Below are positions 27,853-34,790 of a stretch of DNA of 64,000 bases, piece after piece. The stretch comes from Trujillonella endophytica (GTDB lineage: Bacteria > Actinomycetota > Actinomycetes > Mycobacteriales > Geodermatophilaceae). The notes beneath the pieces were generated by a model that was given only the letters and a program-made list of their open reading frames with translations, ran no database searches and was not told the DNA's origin. The translations under genes and the position numbers were made by a program. The stretch's first letter is position 1, and each line of letters starts with the position of its first letter. Where the stretch lies: the NCBI RefSeq assembly GCF_900110555.1, contig NZ_FOEE01000001.1, positions 248,001-312,000 of the forward strand. The letters run 5' to 3'.

Positions 27853-28529
27853 TGGGAGACCTCCTGGAGGAGCGGCAGCTCGAGGGTGTCGAGCACGGTC
27901 TGGCGGTAGTAGCGCGAGGAACCCGGCTCGGTCTCGACGAGCAGGTCGAACTGGACGTAGAGGGTCACCGCGTCGGCCGACGCGGCGGACTCGGGCACGG
28001 TGAACGCGGTGCTGTAGCTGAACGGCGGCATGAGCGCGAACTCGCCGCGGTCCTCGACGGCGACCGTGCGGGTGGTGCCGTCGTCGGCGGTGACCACGAA
28101 GCGGGTGACCAGCACCTCGGTCTCGCCGTCCCCGCCCTCGACGTGCGAGGCGAGCTGGATGGTCTTGTCGCCGGTCGCCGTCCAGGTGGTGGCGTCGTCG
28201 GTGGTCCAGTAGTCGATGACGACGGTCTGGGCCCCCGCGGCCAGGACCCGGGTGACCGAGCCGCTGTCGAGGTCACCGGCCGGGCGGGCCGGCGTCTCGG
28301 GGACCCCGGCGACCACGGCGGCGGTGGTCGCGGCAGTGGGCTCGGCGGCGGTGCGCTCGGCGGCCGGCTCGGCAGGGTCCGCGGACGACGCGGAGTCGCC
28401 GCCGAGATCCGGGCTCATGCTGACGTCGGGCCAGGAGCAGCCGGCGAGGCCGGCGGTGAGTGCGAGTGAGATCCCCAGCGTGGCGGCCCTTGGCCCCAGC
28501 CGCCCGGATCCGGACATGCGTCGGTACAC
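27849..28529 (-). CDS. Lipoprotein paired with the glycosyltransferase
   Basis: 226 residues. Signal peptide about 8-31 (RAATLGISLALTAGLAGC) with lipobox LAGC, so it is a lipid-anchored extracytoplasmic protein. An Ala/Thr/Pro-rich linker (about 32-80) precedes a beta-rich domain of about 145 residues (TVVIDYWTTDDATTW, EVLVTRFVVTADDG, VTLYVQFDLLVETEPG). No family was recognised. GTG 28529 is chosen because GGGGGG is 4 bases before it; ATG 28517 is an alternative. Coupling to the glycosyltransferase suggests a role in polymer export or surface retention, by context only. Confidence 0.8.
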   Translation of the reverse strand: MYRRMSGSGRLGPRAATLGISLALTAGLAGCSWPDVSMSPDLGGDSASSADPAEPAAERTAAEPTAATTAAVVAGVPETPARPAGDLDSGSVTRVLAAGAQTVVIDYWTTDDATTWTATGDKTIQLASHVEGGDGETEVLVTRFVVTADDGTTRTVAVEDRGEFALMPPFSYSTAFTVPESAASADAVTLYVQFDLLVETEPGSSRYYRQTVLDTLELPLLQEVSQ

Positions 28530-28539
28530 GAATTCCCCC

Positions 28540-28625
28540 CGTGTCGATCGATTGACCGCACACGGAGAGGAAACGGCGCTGTCCCCCAACTGCGGCCGTC
28601 ACCGAGTGTGGGGATCCCACACGGT
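28540..28625. promoter_or_regulatory. Two inverted repeats upstream of the lipoprotein-glycosyltransferase operon
   Basis: One repeat pairs CCGTGT with ACACGG around 28540-28565. A second, 28601-28625, is a 25-base imperfect palindrome built on ACCG, GTGTGG and CCACAC, CGGT with one mismatch. Both lie 10-100 bases before the operon start on the minus strand, where operators are expected. No known regulator consensus was recognised. Confidence 0.4.
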
Positions 28626-28697
28626 CAGCGGGGGACTCTCCACCCGTTCAGGCGAGCAAGGTCCGCCGCGCGGGTGAGGCGCCGGTCACGCAGACGC

Positions 28698-28728
28698 CCC
28701 GGCCGGTCACTCGACGTGACCGGCCGGG
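28698..28728. terminator. Hairpin terminator after qor
   Basis: CCCGGCCGGTCAC and GTGACCGGCCGGG form a perfect 13-base stem with loop TCGAC, 6 bases beyond the qor stop on the minus strand. Confidence 0.75.
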
Positions 28729-28734
28729 TGCGTT

Positions 28735-29706
28735 TCAGCGACGAGGGTCGAGGACCAGCTTGCCGGTGGTGCGGCGCGAGCGGATGTCCTGGTGGGCCTC
28801 GCGCACGGCCGACAGCGGGTAGCGGCCGCCGATCACCGGGCGCAGGTCGCCGGCCTCGACGAGCTGCAGGAGCTCGGTCATGGCGTCGTCCATCATCTCG
28901 GGTCGGGCCATGCAGTGGGCCAGCCAGAAGCCGATGACGGCGCGGCTGCGCTGCATCAGGGCGCCCGGGGGCACGGCCGGGGTCTCCTGCCGCGCGGCCA
29001 TGCCGTAGGTGACCAGCCGGCCGAAGGGAGCGAGGGCCGACAGCGAGCCGGAGAAGACGTTGCCGCCGGTCATCTCGAGGACGACGTCGACCGGCTTGCC
29101 GCCGTTGGCCTCGCGCAGCGCGGCGGCGAACGCCTTCGGGTCGTCGTCGGCCAGCGCGGGGTCGACGGTGGCGTCGGCGCCGAGCTCCTGGGTCAGCGCG
29201 CGCTTCTCGGGGCTCGAGGCGGTGGCGATGATCCGCCCCGCGCCCCAGCGGCGGGCGAGCTGGACGGCCAGCGTGCCGACGCCGCCCGCTCCCGCGATGA
29301 CGACGACGGTCTCGCCGGCGGCCAGGTGCGCGCTGGTGCGCAGCAGGTGCCAGGCGGTCGCGCCCTGGAGGACGACGGCCAGCGCCTGCTCGTCGGAGAC
29401 GCCGTCGGGGACCGGCCAGGTAAGCCGCGGGTGGGTGGCCGTCCGCTCGGCGTAGCCGCCGCCGTCGAGCAGGCCCACCACCCGCGGGCCCCCGCCGGCG
29501 GGGGTGCCGACGAACTCGGCGCCCGGGATCAGCGGCAGGGTCTGCGGCGCCAGGTAGGAGTTCTCGGCCTGGTGGGTGTCGGCGTAGTTGACGCCGGCGG
29601 TGGCGACGTCGAACAGCTGCTCGCCGTCCCCGGGGACGGGGTCGGGCAGGTCGACGACGTTCAGGACCTCGGGTCCACCGAACTCGGTGATCTGAACTGC
29701 GCGCAT
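28735..29706 (-). CDS. Zinc-independent quinone oxidoreductase (MDR family), intact copy
   Basis: 323 residues, full length for the quinone oxidoreductase branch of the medium-chain dehydrogenases. N-terminal catalytic fold starts MRAVQITEFGGPEVLNVVDLP; the Rossmann motif is VVVIAGAGGVGTLAVQLA (about 138-155), and LQGATAWHLL is the usual family motif. The structural and catalytic zinc cysteines are missing, so this is an NADPH-dependent, zinc-free enzyme reducing quinones or enones. Two broken copies of its first 38-46 codons lie upstream at 32.6 and 34.6 kb (see those entries). ATG 29706 starts the protein; a terminator follows. Confidence 0.93.
   Translation of the reverse strand: MRAVQITEFGGPEVLNVVDLPDPVPGDGEQLFDVATAGVNYADTHQAENSYLAPQTLPLIPGAEFVGTPAGGGPRVVGLLDGGGYAERTATHPRLTWPVPDGVSDEQALAVVLQGATAWHLLRTSAHLAAGETVVVIAGAGGVGTLAVQLARRWGAGRIIATASSPEKRALTQELGADATVDPALADDDPKAFAAALREANGGKPVDVVLEMTGGNVFSGSLSALAPFGRLVTYGMAARQETPAVPPGALMQRSRAVIGFWLAHCMARPEMMDDAMTELLQLVEAGDLRPVIGGRYPLSAVREAHQDIRSRRTTGKLVLDPRR
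29639..29694. repeat. Direct repeat core, copy A (inside the intact qor)
   Basis: These 56 bases encode about codons 5-23 of qor. They recur without change at 32652-32707 and with one substitution at 34629-34684, all in the same orientation. Inside the core, AGGTC and GACCT form a small inverted pair 13 bases apart. Confidence 0.95.
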
Positions 29707-29873
29707 GGAGAGGACGCTAGGGGACGACGCCGGCGCGACGGTACGCGGCCGAGCGCCGCCCCAGATCCTCTGCGGAGGCGCTCGGGCCAGGGGTCCTCTC
29801 GCCACGGCGAGCGCACTGCAGTTCCTCGTCGACGTATGGTTCGCGCCCCATGTGCGGTGGCAACCGTCGTACG
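29707..29873. other. Junction upstream of qor
   Basis: No gene supported. This is the border between the intact qor and the first accessory module; no integrase, tRNA or inverted repeat was seen. Confidence 0.4.
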
Positions 29874-29889
29874 TCGAACGTATGTTCGA
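29874..29889. promoter_or_regulatory. LexA-binding SOS box
   Basis: TCGAACGTATGTTCGA is a perfect 16-base palindromic match to the actinobacterial LexA consensus TCGAAC-N4-GTTCGA known from mycobacteria. It lies 86 bases before the possible gene at 29976 on the plus strand and 167 bases upstream of qor on the minus strand, so either could be DNA-damage inducible. The plus-strand gene is closer. Confidence 0.8.
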
Positions 29890-29975
29890 TACATGCCACC
29901 GACGCGACCACTGCTGCACGGTTGCTCCCGCCATGGGCGCGCGCCCGAGGTGTCGGATCTCGCCGGGAGTGCGTC

Positions 29976-30368
29976 ATGACGATGTCGACACTGCATCGGC
30001 CCCGGGAAGGCGCCCGTTTCGTCCTCTACGACGCCGGGCGGCAGCACACGCCACCCATCCCCGTGCCGCGCGAGATCGACGAGGACCTGCCGGCGGGCTG
30101 GCGGCGCGACCCGGCGCACCCCCGCCGCGTCCACCTGCCGGACCCGGGCCGTTGTCCGCACGGCTCGTTCCCCCGGTACGCGGCGCGGAACTGCTGTGCT
30201 CGCGGTCGGGGGACCGCGGACGTCGGACCGGCGGTCGCTCGCCAGCCCCATCGGGCCGCTTGCCGGGCGGTCGGCGGCGCCGTCGACGATCTGGGCTGGG
30301 GCCCACGATCACGGGCTTCGAGCGCGTCCGGTCCGAGGAGTGTGCTGGCCGAACACCGTGCAGGGTGA
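29976..30368 (+). CDS. Possible LexA-controlled small protein, unknown
   Basis: 130 residues, unrecognised. The first 60 residues look like a real folded protein (EGARFVLYDAGRQHTPPIP, EIDEDLPAGWRRDPAHPRRV, RCPHGSFPRY) with a basic, proline-rich character. From about residue 68 the sequence turns into Arg/Ala/Gly-rich text typical of a shifted frame. The gene may therefore be frameshifted or end early. Support comes mainly from the LexA box 86 bases upstream. ATG 29976 is chosen over the ATG at 29850, which would place the LexA site inside the gene. Confidence 0.35.
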   Translation: MTMSTLHRPREGARFVLYDAGRQHTPPIPVPREIDEDLPAGWRRDPAHPRRVHLPDPGRCPHGSFPRYAARNCCARGRGTADVGPAVARQPHRAACRAVGGAVDDLGWGPRSRASSASGPRSVLAEHRAG

Positions 30369-30615
30369 CGACGAACGGCGGGCGTTCAGCCGCTCCGGGT
30401 CAGGGCGACACGAGCCGAGCCCCACCGCGACGTCGACATCCGGCCAGGCCTGGAAGCGCGCCGCTGCTGGAGGTCGCCGACGGGGCGGACAGGCGGCAGC
30501 AGCGATCCCGGCAGGCAGCCGTCCATCTGGCGTCGCGTCGACCGGCACCGGTGAGGAATGGGGGTGAGGCCATGACCTCGTCACGCGCGAACGTCGTTCC
30601 GGCCGGTCCCGCCGG
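30369..30615. other. Non-coding stretch before relZ 3' end
   Basis: 247 bases in which no frame gives a convincing protein on either strand. It may contain decayed remains of the preceding small gene. Confidence 0.4.
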
Positions 30616-32352
30616 TCAGCCGCCGGCGAGCCGCTGCAGCCGGGTGGCCAGCGCGGTCCGCCGGTCGGCGTTGCCGTGCAGGTCCACGTACCGCTGCCCG
30701 AAGCTTGCCAGCAGCGTGTCGTCCAGCCGGCGCACGGCACCCGGGGGGTAGCGGTAGTCCATCCGGGCGGTGATGCCGCTGTCGTCGGCGCCGCGCAGCA
30801 CCTCGCCCAGCTCCACCAGGCTGGTCACGCCCAGTTCGAGCAGCAGGCCGGAGATCCAGGTGTAGTGATCCGGGCGCGACCAGCCGGCGTCGGCGTACTG
30901 CCCGGCCAGGAACGCAGCCAGCTCTCGGGGCGCGATCCGGGGGTCGTCGGAGTCGGTGTCGTCGGTCTCGTCGCCGGGAACTGGTGCCCGAAGGCGCTCG
31001 CGGATCGCGGTGAACTCCCGATCGGCCAGCTCCAGCAACCCGGCGGCGAGAGTGAACCGGCGGTCGAACTCGGAGGCGTGCTCGTCCGGCACCGTGCCCT
31101 TGTAGCGGATGTCGTGCTCGAACTCGGCCCAGGCATGCTGCAGCACAGTGCGCACCTGCACCTGCACCACGCGTCCGGCCAGCTCCGGCAGCTCGGCCGC
31201 CCGACCCGGGTCCACGCCGATCAGCAGGTGCCGGCTGGAGTAACCGAACCGGCCCTGCTGCGCGGTCCGCCGCCCCATGTCGCGGTCGTCGATCACCCGC
31301 ACCTGCGCAGCGAGCAGCTCGGCGACCGCCTCCACGTCGCTCTGCACGTAGGTGATCACCCGCACGCCGATCTGGTCGGTGATCTCCCGCGCCGGGTCTG
31401 GATAGACAGGCACGCCGTCGACCTCGCGAGCCGCCTTCTCCGCGAACGAGGCGATGGTCTTGGTCCGCCCGGTCACCGACAGGTAGTTGATCCCGGCGTC
31501 GTCGAGCACCTCGGTGACGAGCGCGAGCGCCCGCGCCCCGGCGACCAGGGTCTCGGGCCGGCCGTCGGCGAACGCCTGGATGGCCTGCTGCACCGGGTCG
31601 GGCGGGGGAGCGGTCACCCGGGGGCCGGGCTCCAGGTCCGGCGGCAGGGTCGGGGTCACGATGGCACCGCCGGCCGCGTCGCCGTAGACGGTCACCTCGC
31701 CCGGGCGCCGGACGGCGATCCATCCCACGTAGGCGCACACGACGGCGTCGACCTGGTCCTCCGCCACTCGTAGCTCGCTCTTGCGGGTGGCGGCCTGCAC
31801 CTGCTGGCGCAGCGCGGCGAACGGTGCACCGAGGTCGAGCTCGACCACCGCGCCGAGGAGGTCGATGAGCAGCAGCAGCTCCGTGCGCATCTGCTCGAGC
31901 ACCCGGCCCGGCTTGTTCTTGTACTTCAGCGTGCGGCCCAGCCGGAACAGCGCCACCGTCGCCGCATGCGGGTAGACCTCGATCGCCCGGCGGTCGCGGC
32001 CCGAGCGGGGGTCGAGGTCCAGCCGTAGGCGCCGGCCGATCCGCCCTCCGCGGGTGTCGCCGTCGGTGAACTCCGGTTTGCCGGTGTTCGTGGGGTGCGC
32101 TCCGGCCTGGAACCTCGCGAAGTCGGCGTTCAGCGCCCGTTCGGCGGCCCGGTTCCCGGTGGCGTTGGTGACCACCAGCGGGGCGTCGATCGCCACGATG
32201 CACGGGCCGGCGGTGAACGGGGCCAGCGCGGTCTCGATCTGCTCGTCGGTGCGCACCGCGCTGACGTGCACCAGCCGGCCGTCGTCGTCCAGCACGGCGA
32301 GGCCGGTGGGTTGCTTGAGCCCCCAGGCGAGGTCGATCCCGATGTGCTGCAC
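30616..32352 (-). CDS. relZ: RelZ-like fusion: DUF429 (RNase-H-like) plus (p)ppGpp synthetase domain
   Basis: 578 residues. Domain 1 (about 1-215) is DUF429, an RNase-H-like fold, with acidic residues in HIGIDLAWG, VAIDAPLVV and AEDQVDAVV. A Pro-rich linker leads to domain 2 (about 255-420), a RelA/SpoT synthetase domain: TGRTKTIASFAEKA, ITDQIGVRVITYV, GRFGYSSRHLLIGV and VVQVQVRTVLQHAWAEFEHDIRYKG. A helical C-terminal part follows (about 425-578). The same order is known from Mycobacterium smegmatis RelZ (MS_RHII-RSD), reported to combine RNase HII and (p)ppGpp synthesis. The residue usually Glu in the ExQxRT motif is Gln here. GTG 32352 makes the protein begin at VQHIGIDLAWG, as expected for the fold. 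Confidence 0.82.
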   Translation of the reverse strand: MQHIGIDLAWGLKQPTGLAVLDDDGRLVHVSAVRTDEQIETALAPFTAGPCIVAIDAPLVVTNATGNRAAERALNADFARFQAGAHPTNTGKPEFTDGDTRGGRIGRRLRLDLDPRSGRDRRAIEVYPHAATVALFRLGRTLKYKNKPGRVLEQMRTELLLLIDLLGAVVELDLGAPFAALRQQVQAATRKSELRVAEDQVDAVVCAYVGWIAVRRPGEVTVYGDAAGGAIVTPTLPPDLEPGPRVTAPPPDPVQQAIQAFADGRPETLVAGARALALVTEVLDDAGINYLSVTGRTKTIASFAEKAAREVDGVPVYPDPAREITDQIGVRVITYVQSDVEAVAELLAAQVRVIDDRDMGRRTAQQGRFGYSSRHLLIGVDPGRAAELPELAGRVVQVQVRTVLQHAWAEFEHDIRYKGTVPDEHASEFDRRFTLAAGLLELADREFTAIRERLRAPVPGDETDDTDSDDPRIAPRELAAFLAGQYADAGWSRPDHYTWISGLLLELGVTSLVELGEVLRGADDSGITARMDYRYPPGAVRRLDDTLLASFGQRYVDLHGNADRRTALATRLQRLAGG

Positions 32353-32576
32353 GGGGTCAGCTTGCCCTGCCCCGCACGTCGTCGGGGCTCGTCCCGCGGA
32401 GTCTGCCCGGCGGGTGCGTGTGACCGTCTGCTCGAGGTCGTTCGGACGAGCGCCGTTCCACTGGCCTGATCGCGGGGGAGCCAGTGACCGCATCGCCGAC
32501 CAGCACGTCGTGGCAGCGACGGGGATGCGCGCGGGCTGCGTCGCGCACGCGAGGTGTCTCAGGTCAGTTGCGAGAC
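32353..32576. other. Gap holding a solo inverted repeat
   Basis: No gene supported in this 224-base stretch upstream of relZ. Its right edge carries the inverted repeat TGTCTC (32555-32560) and GAGACA (32572-32577), 11 bases apart, which looks like one end of an insertion sequence. No transposase frame is present. Confidence 0.4.
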
Positions 32577-32577
32577 A
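32555..32577. repeat. Solo inverted repeat, possible insertion-sequence end
   Basis: TGTCTC-N11-GAGACA. On the minus strand it directly truncates the second qor fragment: the frame runs into the repeat and stops at a TGA inside it. The style resembles terminal repeats of actinobacterial insertion sequences, from memory; a second end was not found. Confidence 0.4.
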
Positions 32578-32718
32578 ACCGGTGGTGGGTGTCTGCGACA
32601 TTGACGCCGGCGGCCGAACCGTCGACGAGCTGCTGGCCGTCCCCGGGCACCGGGTCGGGCAGGTCGACGACGTTCAGGACCTCGGGTCCACCGAACTCGG
32701 TGATCTGCACGGCTCGCT
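32577..32718 (-). pseudogene. Broken qor 5' end, copy B (codons 2 to about 46)
   Basis: Translating the minus strand gives RAVQITEFGGPEVLNVVDLP, continuing through DPVPGDGQQL and GVNVADTHH, clearly the first 46 codons of the quinone oxidoreductase at 28735-29706. The ATG has become CAG, the part after codon 24 has drifted (EQLFDVATAG is now QQLVDGSAAG), and the frame is cut at codon 47 by an inverted repeat. The central 56 bases are still identical to the intact gene. It lies 6 bases beyond the stop of the downstream-reading SpoIIE gene. Confidence 0.9.
32652..32707. repeat. Direct repeat core, copy B
   Basis: All 56 bases are identical to 29639-29694, in the same orientation, 3013 bases further on. 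The bases either side differ at many positions. Confidence 0.95.
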
Positions 32719-32723
32719 GGAGG

Positions 32724-34430
32724 TCAGGTCAGGGCTTGGCCCCCGGTGAGGTTCGCCGTTCCCGCCCCCTCGCTGTCGCCGCTGCCACTGCTGGTGGCCC
32801 CGCCGGCCGTCTTGACGTCGCAGCGCTTCCCGGCCGGCGTCGTCCAGGACTCCGGGGCGTCGGCGCGCGACGTCGTCCAGCGCAGCGCGAGGAGGACGGT
32901 GTCGTCCGTCGCGCCGTCGGCGGTGAGTGTCCGCATCACCTGGTCGACGATCCCGTCCAGTGGCGCTCCGTCCGCGGACACCACGGCGTCGTGCAGTCGG
33001 GCCAGCCCGGTGTCGATGTCCTCGCCGCGGCGCTCGATCAGTCCGTCGGTGAACGCCAGCAGCGTGCCCGCGGGCGGCAACGCCAGTTCGGTGGCCGCCG
33101 GCGGAGCGGGCGTCTCCACGCCGACCGGTGGCGCTACCGGGCAGTCGAGTGTCCGGGCGCGGCCGCCGGTGACCAGCAGCGGAGGGAAGTGCCCGGCACA
33201 GACCAGTCGCAGCCGGCCGGCGTGCGAGTCGAGCTCCCCGATGAGCACCGTGGCGAACTGGTGATCCGTGTTCACGTCCAGCAGCCGATGCAGCTTGGCG
33301 ACCACCGTGGCGATGTCGTCGCCCTGGGCGAGGTAGGCGCGGACGGCGAACCGCAGCGAGGCCATCGTGGTGGCCGCCGGCAGCCCGCGGCCGGAGATGT
33401 CGCCCACGACGAACACGCAGCATCCGGGCCCGCGAGGGATCAGGTCGAACCAGTCTCCGCCGACGTCGAGCTCGTCGACGCCCGCGACGTAGCGGGCGGC
33501 GATCTCCAGCCCGTCCATGCGCGGTACCTCGGGCAGCATCGCGTGCTGCAGGGTGCCGGCGATGGAGCGCTGCTGCTGATAGAGCCGCTCGTTGTCCGCC
33601 GCGAGCCGCTCGGCGACCGCCTGCCGCCGGGACAACGCCGTGACGCCGGCGGCGCCGGCCACGGCCAGCGCGCTCCCTGCCCCGAGCACGATCCAGGGCA
33701 GTGCGGTGGACAGCGGACTGGTCAGTGGCTCCGGCGCAGCCCCGACGACGGTGAGCACGGTGTCGCCGAACGGCAAGGTGGCCGTCTGGGTCTGTCCGCC
33801 GATCGGCGCTGGGGCGGTGGAGAGCAGCAGCTGGTCCGCCACCGTGGTCCGGCCCAGGTAGACGGCGAAGTCCAGCCCGCCGAACGCGGCGTCGTCCGGG
33901 TCCGTCGGCTGAGGTTCCGGCGACACGACGGACTCGGCGTAGACCACCAGCCCCGCCCCGTCCCGCGGCATCACAGCGACCGCCAGCCGATCCGTGTCAC
34001 CGGGCAGGATCCCGGCCACGGCCAGCTGGGCGTCCGGCATCAGCCCGGTGAAGAAGGACGACTCCAGGCCGCCGTCGGGCAGCCGTGGTTCCTCGCCCGC
34101 TGTGGCCAGCAGCTCCGCCGGCCCATCGCCCGTCCGCAGCAGGGACAGGGAGGCGAACGTCCCGGCCGGGCTGATCCGGCCGGCCGCGAACCGCTCGAAG
34201 GGCTCGGTCGCGGCATCGGTCGCCATCGCTACCTGTCCGGCGTCGACGAGCTGCACCTGGAGGAGGGAGACGCCGCCACGGAGCACGCTCGCGGCCTGCT
34301 CCACCTGCCGGTCGAGCAGGTTCTCGTTGGCATCGGCCTCGACCCGCCAGGCGAGCCACGCGAGGACCGCCGTGATCGCGAGGACCCCCACCGCGACGAG
34401 CGCGCCGATCCGGCGAGGGCTGCGGGTCAT
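32724..34430 (-). CDS. Membrane sensor SpoIIE-type (PP2C) phosphatase
   Basis: 568 residues. One helix at about 8-27 and a second at about 245-270 enclose an extracytoplasmic sensor region (about 28-244). A signalling helix (about 272-305) leads into the PPM phosphatase domain (about 310-515), with its metal-binding acids in LDVGGDWFDLI, FVVGDISGRGLPAA and GATDDTVLLAL. Such RsbU/RsbP-type proteins dephosphorylate STAS anti-anti-sigma factors to release a sigma factor. About 50 extra low-complexity residues follow (ending GGQALT), and the stop lies next to qor fragment B, suggesting the original end was lost at a junction. ATG 34430 has TAGCCT 10 bases before it. Confidence 0.9.
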   Translation of the reverse strand: MTRSPRRIGALVAVGVLAITAVLAWLAWRVEADANENLLDRQVEQAASVLRGGVSLLQVQLVDAGQVAMATDAATEPFERFAAGRISPAGTFASLSLLRTGDGPAELLATAGEEPRLPDGGLESSFFTGLMPDAQLAVAGILPGDTDRLAVAVMPRDGAGLVVYAESVVSPEPQPTDPDDAAFGGLDFAVYLGRTTVADQLLLSTAPAPIGGQTQTATLPFGDTVLTVVGAAPEPLTSPLSTALPWIVLGAGSALAVAGAAGVTALSRRQAVAERLAADNERLYQQQRSIAGTLQHAMLPEVPRMDGLEIAARYVAGVDELDVGGDWFDLIPRGPGCCVFVVGDISGRGLPAATTMASLRFAVRAYLAQGDDIATVVAKLHRLLDVNTDHQFATVLIGELDSHAGRLRLVCAGHFPPLLVTGGRARTLDCPVAPPVGVETPAPPAATELALPPAGTLLAFTDGLIERRGEDIDTGLARLHDAVVSADGAPLDGIVDQVMRTLTADGATDDTVLLALRWTTSRADAPESWTTPAGKRCDVKTAGGATSSGSGDSEGAGTANLTGGQALT

Positions 34431-34585
34431 GGCGCCTCGGAGGCTACCGGCCGTCGTGCCGGTCCGGCGCCGTCTCGCCCGGAGGCGGCGCACCGTGTCC
34501 AGTTCGGGACGGCGTTCCTGTCGAGCGCCTGACCCCGAGGCCCCAGCTCGTCCTCGCCGGCCGGAGCAGGGCCGGACCGCGCGCC

Positions 34586-34696
34586 CTCGGCGGTGGCGAC
34601 GTCGAACAGCTGCTCGCAGTCGGGGACCGGGTCGGGCAGGTCGACGACGTTCAGGACCTCGGGGCCACCGAACTCGGTGATCTGCACGGCACGCAT
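34586..34696 (-). pseudogene. Broken qor 5' end, copy C (codons 1 to about 37)
   Basis: From ATG 34696 the minus strand reads MRAVQITEFGGPEVLNVVDL, PDPVPD, CEQLFDVATA and then leaves the qor sequence completely. Compared with the intact gene there is a 3-base deletion near codon 27. The ATG is kept and the frame stays open to 34427 but encodes nothing recognisable after codon 37. It lies between the two SpoIIE phosphatase genes. Confidence 0.9.
34629..34684. repeat. Direct repeat core, copy C
   Basis: 55 of 56 bases match 29639-29694 (one T to G change), same orientation, 1977 bases after copy B. Confidence 0.95.
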
Positions 34697-34790
34697 GCCT
34701 CGACCGCAGGTCCTCGGTCCCCGCGCGGCCCGGGTGGAGCGGTGGGCGGGGTCCTCAGGACGTCCTGCCCGGAGCCGGAGGGCTCCCGGC

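Noticed and set aside
30196-30567. Open frame of 123 codons on the plus strand before relZ
   Set aside because: Arg/Ala/Gly-rich, no ribosome-binding site and no protein-like segments.
34427-34696. Possible 89-residue protein starting MRAVQITEFGG
   Set aside because: The first 37 residues are a duplicated qor fragment and the rest is unrelated low-quality sequence, so it is treated as a pseudogene fragment.
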